NCBI GenBank assembly: GCA_907163375.1
Contig: CAJQUW010011052.1
Span: 1-64,000 of the forward strand
DNA: 64,000 nucleotides
Direction: 5' to 3'
Source: Prostheceraeus crozeri
Taxonomy: Eukaryota; Platyhelminthes; Polycladida; Euryleptidae
The stretch's first letter is position 1. Every line of letters starts with the position of its first letter. The position numbers and the translations under genes were made by a program. Under the pieces are notes generated by a model. That model saw only the letters and a list, made by a program, of their open reading frames with translations. It was not told the origin of the DNA and ran no database searches. Shown here piece by piece: positions 54,959-63,281 of the stretch.

Positions 54959-55284
54959 AAATGCAGTGGTACTTGATTGTAGCACAACTGGTTTTCGAGC
55001 TATGTCTGCTCACTCTCGAAGTATATTCCTTCTGTACATGCGTCTATTATTTAGAAAAGGCTAGCAAATTCATATCTTCAAAAAGACTTGCTATAGACAT
55101 CAGTAACGGTGAAACTATGTGTTGCGATGTATGTAAGCGAAAGGATGGAAATGAAAAGCGCATCTTCAAGAGATGTAAGCATGCTTTTTGTCAACTCTGT
55201 TTCATACGTAATTGCATTCAACTTTGCCAATGTAACCACTGTGATATTGCTCATTTCGAGTGTCACTTATGTCGCAATAGTTAG
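54955..55284 (+). CDS. Membrane RING-type protein, Polinton B
   Basis: The 109-residue protein has an N-terminal hydrophobic segment (residues about 5-30, LIVAQLVFELCLLTLEVYSF) that could span a membrane or act as a signal anchor. A Cys/His cluster follows: CCDVCKRK, FKRCKHAFCQLCF, CNHCDIAHFECHLC. The cluster has RING-like C-x2-C and C-x-H-x2-C spacing with an extra pair. A membrane-tethered ubiquitin ligase is a fair guess. It has no close relation to A's UBA-RING gene. Confidence 0.5.
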   Translation: MKMQWYLIVAQLVFELCLLTLEVYSFCTCVYYLEKASKFISSKRLAIDISNGETMCCDVCKRKDGNEKRIFKRCKHAFCQLCFIRNCIQLCQCNHCDIAHFECHLCRNS

Positions 55285-55335
55285 TACCTATGCAAATGTG
55301 GTAAAGATAGGTTTTAGCAAAGACTAATACGGAAA

Positions 55336-55692
55336 ATGGCGAAACGTAAAATGACGAAACGTAAAAGTCAAAAGTTTTCTTCAGCCATTCAAGCTCTCCG
55401 ACGAATGAAAGCAAATCAGCGATACAATGCTATACGACATGCTAACGATAAATTCATTTGTGAAATTATTTCTCATGTCAGGAAGTTGAGGACGAAGAAA
55501 TTAGCGCCAAAACAACGAAAGTTACTTAAGCGATATGCTACGAAATTGCGTTTCATCTCCAATCCTAAAGTCACCCTTCAAAGAAAGAGGAAAACTCTAA
55601 CACAAAAGGGCGGTTTCCTTTCAGCAATACTTCCAATGATAGCTCCTGCCGTGGGCAACCTATTGGGTAATATCTTTGGCTCTAAGCGTTAA
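55336..55692 (+). CDS. Basic small virion-like protein with GG motif
   Basis: This 118-residue protein has a basic N-terminus (AKRKMTKRKSQKF) and a helical middle with ANDKFICEIISHVRKLR. It then has a PKQRKLLKRYATKLRFI segment, and QKGGFLSAILPMIAPAVG followed by LLGNIFG. This is a common Polinton protein and the counterpart of A's 24718-25110. GG before a hydrophobic tail may be an adenain cleavage site, releasing a membrane-active or core peptide. It overlaps the upstream extension of the ATPase frame but not its likely start. Confidence 0.65.
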   Translation: MAKRKMTKRKSQKFSSAIQALRRMKANQRYNAIRHANDKFICEIISHVRKLRTKKLAPKQRKLLKRYATKLRFISNPKVTLQRKRKTLTQKGGFLSAILPMIAPAVGNLLGNIFGSKR

Positions 55693-55723
55693 TTATGCAA
55701 ATGTTGAATCTCAAAGTAATAAA

Positions 55724-56341
55724 ATGGATTTCAGACTTCAATGTGATAAAGTTCTGACTGTATCAGGTCCATCTCATGCAGGTAAAACTGTTTTCACGCT
55801 GAATTTATTGGATAAAAGAAGGGAGTTGTTTAAGGAAACTATCAATCGAGTGATTTGGTGTAATGGTATTTATCAACCGTCGCTGTTTCAGGAATTGCAA
55901 AGTCGCAACTTTATTCGACATGAAGGAATTATTGCAGTGGATAAACTTCAGTCTAATGATGTTGTTGTATTGGATGATTTATTAAAAGAAAGTCAGAATT
56001 CAAAAGATGTTACAGATATGTTCACTCGCGCAGCACACCATAAAAGGTGCTTTATCATCTATATCACACAAAATTTGTTTCCTGATGGAAAAGAAGCTCG
56101 TACACGAAACCTGAATACACACTATTATGCTATTTTCAAGAATCCGCGAGATAAAAGTCAATTTGAAATTTTAGCGCGACAAGTTGCACCCAGAGGATCA
56201 AAAGCCTTAATTGAAATTTTTCAAGCAGCTACTGAAAAACCATACGGTTACTTATTCATTGACTTTACGCAAGAGCGTCCGGAAGAATTTAGATTTCGAA
56301 GTGATATTTTGAAAACTCCTATGATTATCTACAAACTATGA
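55724..56341 (+). CDS. Packaging ATPase (FtsK/HerA, A32-like), Polinton B
   Basis: The start is set at the Met in KMDFRLQCD to match A's gene. Walker A is GPSHAGKT (about residues 15-22), Walker B VVVLDD (about 81-86), with YITQNLF downstream. The end YGYLFIDFTQERPEEFRFR is shared with A. It would drive genome packaging. The stop overlaps the next gene's ATG (CTATGAG). Confidence 0.92.
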   Translation: MDFRLQCDKVLTVSGPSHAGKTVFTLNLLDKRRELFKETINRVIWCNGIYQPSLFQELQSRNFIRHEGIIAVDKLQSNDVVVLDDLLKESQNSKDVTDMFTRAAHHKRCFIIYITQNLFPDGKEARTRNLNTHYYAIFKNPRDKSQFEILARQVAPRGSKALIEIFQAATEKPYGYLFIDFTQERPEEFRFRSDILKTPMIIYKL

Positions 56342-57030
56342 GTTCTTATTCTCGCATGATTGTTATTCCTCAGGATGAATATGTACAATTGACTGCCATG
56401 CAGCAAGTAAAGCAACCTCTTGCAAATCAAATGTATAGGAAAGAAATAGATTATCAGCAAAATGTTCACATCAAAGATCCACATCGTGCTGTATTATTAC
56501 AATCGGAAACTGTTGAGCAATTGAAAAACTTGAAGAATAAGATGCGTGACTCTGTATCGACTGCTACACCTTTAGCATCTCGCGCACATGCCATATCTCT
56601 TTTCAACAGTATTGAACCCCATCTCAATGTAAATGATAGAGGAGAAATCATTACAGATGAAAATAAAGTGATTGATGCTTCACGTTATGAAGACTTAATT
56701 CAGTATGCGACACGTAGAAAGCGCCGTCAGGGCTATGTTCCACCTGGTTGGTCATACTTTCTTAAACTATTGAAAAAGCATAATGTACCAAAATTTGCTT
56801 TGAATAATGAGACATTGAAAGAACTTGATTCAACAGTGGCTACTACTCCAATGCCTCAGGCGATGAAAATGCCAACAAATTGGTATAAGACGTCACCTGC
56901 TACATCCCCTCCCACACTCACTAAGCAAACAAGAGGAAGAACTCGACGTAGATCTACATCGCCACTAAAACTGGTAAAAGGAAAACGTAAAACAGCTCCT
57001 CCTAGGAAATACATGTTCTCAGACTATTAA
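56338..57030 (+). CDS. Conserved Polinton helical protein, Polinton B
   Basis: This 230-residue homologue of A's 26792-27442 has SYSRMIVIPQDEYVQL, HIKDPHRAVLL, SLFNSIEPHLNVNDRGEI and WSYFLKLLKK. A Pro/Thr-rich and then basic tail (RGRTRRRSTSPLK) follows. The ATPase-integrase position is the same as in A. The function is unknown, and an assembly role is inferred. Confidence 0.7.
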   Translation: MSSYSRMIVIPQDEYVQLTAMQQVKQPLANQMYRKEIDYQQNVHIKDPHRAVLLQSETVEQLKNLKNKMRDSVSTATPLASRAHAISLFNSIEPHLNVNDRGEIITDENKVIDASRYEDLIQYATRRKRRQGYVPPGWSYFLKLLKKHNVPKFALNNETLKELDSTVATTPMPQAMKMPTNWYKTSPATSPPTLTKQTRGRTRRRSTSPLKLVKGKRKTAPPRKYMFSDY

Positions 57031-57031
57031 T

Positions 57032-57247
57032 ATGAAGCAGATGTGTTGCTTGCCATGTAATGAGCCGCCAGAGGTGAATGTCGTTGTCACTTGCACTTGC
57101 TGCGCCAGCTCTCATAATGAAACCCCTAAGCAATGTGAACACGATCGCAAAACCGCTAAAGCTAAATGCTGCAGTTGTTGTAAATGTAGAAAGGCAAGAA
57201 AACAAAAAGATGAGAAGGAGGAAAAAGAGTCAGCCGTCATCGACTGA
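57032..57247 (+). CDS. Cys-rich ORF overlapping integrase start, Polinton B
   Basis: This 71-residue frame starts two bases after the preceding stop and holds 14 cysteines, many in CC pairs (QMCCLPC, CTCCASS, KCCSCCKC), with a highly charged end. It overlaps the integrase frame by about 38 bases beyond that gene's likely start. A has a similar ORF at the same place. The cysteine pairs suggest metal or lipid attachment. Nothing more can be said. Confidence 0.5.
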   Translation: MKQMCCLPCNEPPEVNVVVTCTCCASSHNETPKQCEHDRKTAKAKCCSCCKCRKARKQKDEKEEKESAVID

Positions 57248-58298
57248 ACGTTTGAAGTCAATCTATTATGATGTAAAACATCCGGCAGGATTTGCATCTA
57301 TCAAGAAATTATCAAAAGCGAGTGGTCTTCCACAATCACAAGTGAAACGATGGTTAAAGGGTCAGGCTACCTATACACTCCACAAACAAGCGAAAAAGAA
57401 GTACCGCACCCGCCATTATATTGTTCATGACATCGATGAACAGTGGCAAGCAGATTTGTGTGATGTTGCCTCCATTTCAAAACATAACTCGGGCAATAAT
57501 TTTATTTTAACCGTCATTGATATTTTCTCGCGTTATGCGTGGGCTCAACCTTTAAAAACTAAAGAAGGGAAAGGAGTAGCAAAAGCATTCCAAACAATTT
57601 TTCGAGAAGGTCGCATTCCAAAAAGAATTCAGAGTGATCAAGGAAAAGAGTTTGAAAATCAGCATGTGACAAGATTATTTGAGAGGCATGACATTGAGTT
57701 GTTTAGTGTAAAGAGCGCTTATAAAGCTGCACTCGTTGAACGTTTTAATCGCACATTAAAAAATCGCTTGTGGCGACATTTTACTGCCAACTTGACACAA
57801 AATTGGACAAAGGTTCTACAAGATACACTCCATGCCTACAATCACTCTATCCATCGTTCTATTGGACTCAGACCAGTAGATGTAAATGCTGACAATGTAG
57901 ATAAAGTGCGCGAATCATTCCAACGTAAACGCACTCATGTGAAAAGTGATGTGAAAATTGGCGATAAAGTTCGTATCTCAAAAGTGAAAAGTGTTTTTGC
58001 TAAAGGGTACCTCCGGAATTGGACAGAGGAGGTATTTACAGTATCAAGGATTAATCAAAAAGACTCTCCGACCACCTACAAGTTGAGAGATTACGATAAT
58101 GAAGAAATTGAGGGTAGCTTTTACCGCGATGAGATTGAGGTAGTCACTGAAAGTGAAACATATTTGGTAGAGAAAATCATTCGATGTAAAAAACGGCAAG
58201 GTGAAGAATGGTGTCTTGTTAAATGGACTGGTTATCCTTCAAGTATGAACTCTTGGATGCGTCGTGCCGACATCTTTCATCTAAGTGATCGACAGTGA
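57210..58298 (+). CDS. Chromodomain integrase, Polinton B
   Basis: The 362-residue integrase appears whole. It has an N-terminal basic stretch (RRRKKSQPSS), an HTH-like region with LPQSQVKRWLKGQATYTL, and the DDE core (EQWQADLCDV, RIQSDQGKEFEN, LVERFNRTLKNRL). Then come a KIGDKVRISKVKS beta domain and a chromodomain with YLVEKIIRC, LVKWTGYP and NSWM. The start was chosen at the Met that leaves the Cys-rich ORF its own frame. It would insert the linear element and make the 6-bp duplication. Confidence 0.92.
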   Translation: MRRRKKSQPSSTERLKSIYYDVKHPAGFASIKKLSKASGLPQSQVKRWLKGQATYTLHKQAKKKYRTRHYIVHDIDEQWQADLCDVASISKHNSGNNFILTVIDIFSRYAWAQPLKTKEGKGVAKAFQTIFREGRIPKRIQSDQGKEFENQHVTRLFERHDIELFSVKSAYKAALVERFNRTLKNRLWRHFTANLTQNWTKVLQDTLHAYNHSIHRSIGLRPVDVNADNVDKVRESFQRKRTHVKSDVKIGDKVRISKVKSVFAKGYLRNWTEEVFTVSRINQKDSPTTYKLRDYDNEEIEGSFYRDEIEVVTESETYLVEKIIRCKKRQGEEWCLVKWTGYPSSMNSWMRRADIFHLSDRQ

Positions 58299-58339
58299 TT
58301 CATGCAAAGTTGTAACTAACAATGTTTAGGGTTTGAGCT

Positions 58340-58795
58340 ATGAATCCAACTGCCTCATTTTATTCACGACCCTCCTATGTAAGTGGCGGAGGACAAATTT
58401 ACATCGGCGCTCGCCGCCAACGTGGAGGTAGCATACTTGGTGCACTGAAATCTGTTGTAGCACCTCTCATATCCAATGTCGGTAGATCTTTAAAACGAAA
58501 TGTTTTAAGTAATGCCGTTGGCTTTGCTGGTGATGTTGCTAGTGATCTTTCCAGAGGTAGAAGTTTTAAGAGCAGTTTGTTGAATCGTGGGAAGGAACGC
58601 GGTTTAAAAACATTGAAGCAGACCTTTGCTGGTGTTACTCAAGGAAAGAAATCACCTAAACGAATGAAAAAAGGAAGGAGGAAACATCGCGGAGCTGGTA
58701 AGGTGCGATCTTCAGTCAAAAGGCATTCACGCAAACGTCGCAGAGGCTCTAATCATTCATCAGGCGCTAAACGACGACGCTGCTATAACTTCTAA
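58340..58795 (+). CDS. Core-like basic protein, Polinton B
   Basis: The 151-residue protein has an aromatic/Gly start (FYSRPSYVSGGGQIYIGARR), then RGGSILGALKSVVAPLI, a GG site before an amphipathic hydrophobic helix. The C-terminus is very basic (KRMKKGRRKHRGAGK, KRHSRKRRRG). The build resembles an adenovirus pVI/core hybrid: a membrane-active or cement part plus DNA condensation. It directly precedes the capsid gene. Confidence 0.6.
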   Translation: MNPTASFYSRPSYVSGGGQIYIGARRQRGGSILGALKSVVAPLISNVGRSLKRNVLSNAVGFAGDVASDLSRGRSFKSSLLNRGKERGLKTLKQTFAGVTQGKKSPKRMKKGRRKHRGAGKVRSSVKRHSRKRRRGSNHSSGAKRRRCYNF

Positions 58796-58797
58796 TC

Positions 58798-60075
58798 ATG
58801 GAGTGTAAAACTTCCGGTTTTTGTTTGTTCGATCAACAAGCCATACAGACTATTATTCTTAGTTCAAGTATTGCAGATTATCATCCTCGAACAGCTGAGA
58901 ATGCTGGCCCCATTGAATTTGTTATTCCTGGTGGTAGTGATGACTACATAGATTTGAGTTATGCGATGCTTGATTTGAGGTTTAGAATTCAGCAAGCAGA
59001 TGGAACTGCTATTGACGATGCACATAAAGTTGGACTGAACAATTTACCATTGACTACATTACTTCGTGATGTTTCTCTAACGATTGGAGAGCAGCAGGTG
59101 GAAGGTGGTCAAAGCGATTATCCCTATAAATCATATTTCAATCATGTATCACAGTTTCATCCAGCAGCACAAAAAAGTCATATGGAAGCCATGGGATGGT
59201 ACAGAGATGAAGCAGGAAAATTTGATGTTGAAACAAACAGTGGCTTTGTAAAGCGATCTGCTATGATTAAAGATAGTAGAGTATGTCAGCTATATGGTCC
59301 GCTGAATTTAGACTTCTTTAGACAGTCAAAGTTTTTACTGTGTAATACCAGCATGCGACTCAAGCTGACATTGAATAAGCCTGAATTTGCGCTGAATGCA
59401 TTTGCTAAAGTTGACAATTTCAGAATTCATGTGGAAGATATTGCACTTTACATTCGTCGAGTAGTACCGAATCCAAGTGTCATTAGAGGGCATGCTGAAG
59501 GCCTTAACAGCCAAAATGCCATTTACCCCGTTCAGCATACAAAGCTTCTCACCTTTACAATTCCGAAAGATCAAAAGAGTTTCATGAAAGATGGCCTCTT
59601 TCCATCGGAAGCACCGAAGCTCCTCATGGTGGCAATGGTTGAAAATGATGCATTTAATGGTAATATAAAGAAGAATCCTTTCAATTTTAAACACAATCAG
59701 TTAAGTGAAATTGCTTTACGTGTAAATGGTGTGAGTCATCCTGGTCCACCCTACAAACCAGATTTTGCTTCGGATCAATTTATGCGCAGTTATGTTGATT
59801 TTATGGATGTCTTTGGCTTTTACAATACGGATGACACCAACGGACTCACTATGAAAGAGTTTAAGAGTGGATATACTATTTATGCATTTGATTTGACTGC
59901 TGACAGCGATATTAGTGCACCCTATCGTCAAGCGAACGTGCCTCATAATATTCGTTTGGATTTGACGTTCAAAAGAACACTACCTGAGACGATCAATGTA
60001 TTAATTTATGCAGTCTTCGATTCAAATATTGAAATTACAAAGTATCGTGACGTGATTCTTCAGTATAATCGTTAA
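58798..60075 (+). CDS. Major capsid protein, Polinton B
   Basis: This 425-residue protein is homologous along its length to A's 30852-32135. Landmarks are VGLNNLPLTTLLRDV, GGQSDYPYKSY, KSHMEAMGWYRD, LDFFRQSK, NAIYPVQHTKL, KNPFNFKHNQLS, FYNTDDTNG and the terminal RDVILQYNR. It is taken to be the double-jelly-roll capsomer of the Polinton virion. Its TAA overlaps the protease ATG by one base (TAATG). Confidence 0.82.
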   Translation: MECKTSGFCLFDQQAIQTIILSSSIADYHPRTAENAGPIEFVIPGGSDDYIDLSYAMLDLRFRIQQADGTAIDDAHKVGLNNLPLTTLLRDVSLTIGEQQVEGGQSDYPYKSYFNHVSQFHPAAQKSHMEAMGWYRDEAGKFDVETNSGFVKRSAMIKDSRVCQLYGPLNLDFFRQSKFLLCNTSMRLKLTLNKPEFALNAFAKVDNFRIHVEDIALYIRRVVPNPSVIRGHAEGLNSQNAIYPVQHTKLLTFTIPKDQKSFMKDGLFPSEAPKLLMVAMVENDAFNGNIKKNPFNFKHNQLSEIALRVNGVSHPGPPYKPDFASDQFMRSYVDFMDVFGFYNTDDTNGLTMKEFKSGYTIYAFDLTADSDISAPYRQANVPHNIRLDLTFKRTLPETINVLIYAVFDSNIEITKYRDVILQYNR

Positions 60076-60530
60076 TGAGTTGGTTGACTGCTGACGATAT
60101 TAAGACTAAAGTGCAGCGTAATGCAGACGAAGCGACGTTGAAAGCTTTCGATAATGTCTATTCACTCGATACCTTACCACCTGCAGTAAATCACTATCCC
60201 ATCTTTATTGTGCTAAACACTCATTCACAGAATTTAGGCGGTGAGCATTGGAAAGCGATCTTTATTGGAGAAGACCGACGTGGTGAACTATTTGACTCTC
60301 TTGCTCAACCTCCAAATATACCAACACAGCAGTGGTTGAGAAAACATACGCGTCAATATCAGCGAAATGAACGCATACTACAACATCCACTTTCATCAAC
60401 GTGAGGTGCTTTTGTACTGTACTTCATCTTAAGACGTTTACATGTATCTCGATTTGCATCTGTTATTCAAAACTTTTCATGTAATCCATCCTCTAATGAA
60501 AAAATGATTTGTAAGTTCTATCATGATTTG
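60075..60530 (+). pseudogene. Adenain-like protease, Polinton B
   Basis: The gene starts in overlap with the capsid stop, as in A. The catalytic His motif (GGEHWKAIF) and the LFDSLAQP motif with the acidic residue are readable. Similarity to A's protease continues toward the poly(A) site. It is one of the few broken genes in the visible part of element B. Confidence 0.75.
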
Positions 60531-60531
60531 A

Positions 60532-60567
60532 AATAAAAACATCATGTTGGAAAAATTGTTTTTTATT
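60532..60567. terminator. Two-way poly(A) signals, Polinton B
   Basis: AATAAA at 60532-60537 ends the rightward virion block. TTTATT at 60562-60567 is AATAAA for the leftward TBP-like gene, whose stop lies in the same few bases. The arrangement equals that in A at 32592-32606. Confidence 0.7.
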
Positions 60568-61108
60568 TTACAATCCGCTGGGTACGTACATACTCAATGA
60601 GATAGTGTAGGATCATATTTGCTTGTACATGAGATTTTAGTCCAGTAATGATCACTTTACTATTATGAAAGATTGCCACATGCACAGGTAACCAACAACT
60701 AATGAGAGCTGCAGGAAAAAGTTCGGGTTCATAACACAAACTGTAACTGCTGGTACGAATCTTCAAAAATGATAGACTGTCACTCAATTGAGTAGAGATC
60801 ACCATATTGTCCACAGTCAGATTCGACATCACACACCTCTCCCTCTTCCATATCCGACGTAGTAGTCTTTGTAGCTCTAAGCGCATTGACTGCGCCGATG
60901 AATGAGAAAGGGCGCTGAGAATCTGTACAGTCCCATTTGGGAAGAGTTGAAGATTCCGTGAATTGTTCATCTTCACCACTAACATTTGAGGACGGCCCGG
61001 GTAATACTTGCTGTTTGGAAGCTGTTGGTGTAATGTTGTGAGATCGATTTTGGTGTAGAGTCTGAAGCGACGGAGAATGTTGACGATGGTGTAGCGATGG
61101 CACTTCAT
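60563..61108 (-). CDS. TBP-like protein, Polinton B
   Basis: The intact frame is 181 residues when started at the Met of MKCHRYTIVN, the size of the TBP core. Repeat 1 has TIVNILRRFRLYTKIDLTTL and LFPNGTVQILSA. The linker between the repeats reads SNLTVDNMVISTQL, comparable to the inter-repeat segment of TBP. Repeat 2 has YEPELFPAAL, in which YEPELFP is identical to eukaryotic TBP, and AIFHNSKVIITGLK. The phenylalanines that kink DNA in the second repeat are in place. TBP marks TATA promoters, so element-specific promoter recognition is inferred. A's counterpart is at 32725-33294. An inactive mimic that sequesters TFIIA or TFIIB is an alternative. Confidence 0.75.
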   Translation of the reverse strand: MKCHRYTIVNILRRFRLYTKIDLTTLHQQLPNSKYYPGRPQMLVVKMNNSRNLQLFPNGTVQILSALSHSSAQSMRLELQRLLRRIWKRERCVMSNLTVDNMVISTQLSDSLSFLKIRTSSYSLCYEPELFPAALISCWLPVHVAIFHNSKVIITGLKSHVQANMILHYLIEYVRTQRIVK

Positions 61109-61430
61109 GATGAAAGAATGAGTAAATTGAGCGATGTACCTTCCTTTTATACTTTTCCCAACTACCTTGATGAAATGTGAAGTTAGTATGAAGTTGGGAA
61201 TGATAGAGTTGAATTCGCCGATTGTTGACGCGCAGCCAGATGCGATTTCCAATACGTGAATGTCTTTTCACATAGAAGTATTTCAAGTCCTTCATGATAT
61301 GATGTAGAGATTGAAAATGACGATAAGATAAAGCAAACTCTCTTCTCACATTTCCAGTTGAATCTTTGAAATAGACGTTTCGATCATGATCCGTTTCAAT
61401 ACGTTGTAGGGAATCTAATTTCCAACTCAT
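60780..61430 (-). CDS. PC4-like protein with acidic tail, Polinton B
   Basis: This 216-residue frame has two related units. Unit 1 is SLQRIETDHDRNVYFKDS, then FALSYRHFQSLHHIMKDL. Unit 2 is IGNRIWLRVNNRRIQLYHS, then WEKYKRKVHRSIYSFF. Each reads as four beta strands then a helix, as in the PC4/Sub1 core (IGKxRYVSVR, KVLIDIRE, KGISLxxEQWxxL). The last 110 residues are Ser- and acid-rich (SDMEEGEVCDVESDCG) and overlap the TBP-like frame. The protein is probably a single-strand-binding transcription or replication factor. Assignment by pattern only. Confidence 0.5.
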   Translation of the reverse strand: MSWKLDSLQRIETDHDRNVYFKDSTGNVRREFALSYRHFQSLHHIMKDLKYFYVKRHSRIGNRIWLRVNNRRIQLYHSQLHTNFTFHQGSWEKYKRKVHRSIYSFFHHEVPSLHHRQHSPSLQTLHQNRSHNITPTASKQQVLPGPSSNVSGEDEQFTESSTLPKWDCTDSQRPFSFIGAVNALRATKTTTSDMEEGEVCDVESDCGQYGDLYSIE

Positions 61431-61452
61431 GATGTGTGGTAGTCATGTCTGA

Positions 61453-61806
61453 TTAAGATTTGCATAGTAGGGCGATGAACTCACGACGAATAAATGTCAT
61501 GATGGAGCGATGTATATATCTTCTATACTTCTCCCAATTGTATTTGCGAAATGAGAAACAGTTTGCGGAATGAGAATGGTAGATTTGAATTTCATTTCTG
61601 TAATGTTGAAGCCAAACTTGATCACCCAAGGAGATGAATCTTAATGTTTCAAAATATTCCAAATCCCTCATGATATCATTGAGGTTGACAAATTGTCGCC
61701 ATGTTAATGTAATTCCTCTTGATGTATGACCATGAGAATTTTTGAAATGTACGTTTCCATCACGATCAACTCTGATATATTGTAGAGAGTCCAAAATCCA
61801 AGTCTT
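61453..61806 (-). CDS. Second PC4-like gene in tandem, Polinton B
   Basis: This 117-residue frame starts at the Met of MKTWILDSL and repeats the plan of its neighbour: LQYIRVDRDGNVHFKNS and RGITLTWRQFVNLNDIM, then LGDQVWLQHYRNEIQIYHS and WEKYRRYIHRSIMTF. It lacks the acidic tail. RGITLTWRQFVNL is the closest of all copies to the PC4 KGISLxxEQWxxL segment. It reads divergently from the penton-like gene, whose start lies about 20-40 bp away, so the two share a very small promoter region. Confidence 0.5.
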   Translation of the reverse strand, partial: KTWILDSLQYIRVDRDGNVHFKNSHGHTSRGITLTWRQFVNLNDIMRDLEYFETLRFISLGDQVWLQHYRNEIQIYHSHSANCFSFRKYNWEKYRRYIHRSIMTFIRREFIALLCKS

Positions 61807-61844
61807 CATGATGTTATGCAAAGTTGCAGATTAGCAATATAAAA

Positions 61845-63242
61845 ATGTCGTTTTATCATATTTTGCTTAGCAATGCGGCTACAAAGAGATTTACTAGTAA
61901 TCGAGCTGCACTCTTTTCTACTCCCATTGATCATGCACAACAGCTAAATGGAAATTGGGAAGTGGGTGTCACTCAACTTGTTTATAGCAACTGTGTCTAT
62001 ACTTTTGATCATGAGGTGATGACTATTAATATGAGGCGTACAGCTGCTTATCAATGTGAAAAGGGGTGCCGAGTATACATTCCACAGTGGCCAAAGAAAG
62101 ATCTCTTATCATGTAAAAAGTTTATATATGATTTCTTGAATAAAGCGTGTAAACATATTGTCCAATTTACTCCGCACAATGATGATTATAATTATGTACA
62201 TCATGTAGTTGAGAAAGATTAGATTGTTGGTTTAAGTCCAAGTTTAAGAAATGATTTAGGCTACCTCGCTAGCGCCTTAACAAGCTATGATAATTTTAAC
62301 GTTAATTACCACATAAGTGGTCATAAACAGTTAATATATCGAGAGGAAGCTTATTATGTAGATCTTATTCCAAGAAATGAGAAGACGTTGGTGAAGAAGA
62401 TTGTGATTAAGCCAAGAAAGACAAACATGACTCCTGAAACATTATTGAAGAAATTTAATTATCTCCTTCGAGTTGATGGCAAACAAGTGGCAACATTGAC
62501 TTATATCAAATCATCTAATCATATTGCAATAAGCAAATTAAATGATGATGATATAGTATTAGTTTGTTCAAAAGATTTTCATCAGTTCTTACGACATCGT
62601 TCTGCAGCTGTTCATGGAAAATCTGATATGCAACATTTACCATGTGAAAGGTCAAATCAATTTGATACAGAATGGACCGTATCTTTATACAGAAAGTGTG
62701 TAGAGCCTTTAGGTGGTATCTTACATGAAACAAGAGTGTTGATGCCTCGCATTATTACTTCGGTTAAATTGGTTGTAGATTATTTAAATGAAGTGATTAA
62801 TGAGCAACATATTTCATTTTCTGAAAAAGAAGGTACTTTGTCTCTCACTATAAGTGGAAAAGGTATTGAACTAATTATGGATAAAAATCTAATTGACATT
62901 TTGGGTTTTGATCAAAATATCTTTAAAAGTGGTACTGTAACCAAAGCTAGCGCAGACATGTCGCTATCGCGTCGTATTAACTATTTTCAGATATATTCCA
63001 ATATTGGTGAAGATGTACGTGTGGGAGATGTTGAAGCTCCATTGCTAGCAATGATACCATACCAGCCAAAGAGCTGCAGTATTTTATCTGAGCATACTTT
63101 CAAGAAAGTGCACTATACAAAGCTGAAATCAAACTACATCCCACAAATTGATATTGCCATTTATGACGATGCTGGTGCGTTGATTCCTTTTCATAAAGAT
63201 GCTGTGACAAGTATCACACTCCATTTCCGAATGAAGAGTTAA
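61845..63242 (+). pseudogene. Penton-like minor capsid gene 1, Polinton B
   Basis: The region starts at SFYHILLSNAATKRF with LNGNWEVGVTQLVY, the conserved opening of Polinton penton-like proteins. It ends with VRVGDVEAPLLAMIPY and IAIYDDAGALIPF, as A's gene at 28712-30316 does. In A this gene precedes the core gene. In B it lies right of the leftward TBP/PC4 block. It is broken. Confidence 0.6.
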
Positions 63243-63281
63243 TGCAAACGTATGCTAATATATTTTTCCAATGTGAATAAT

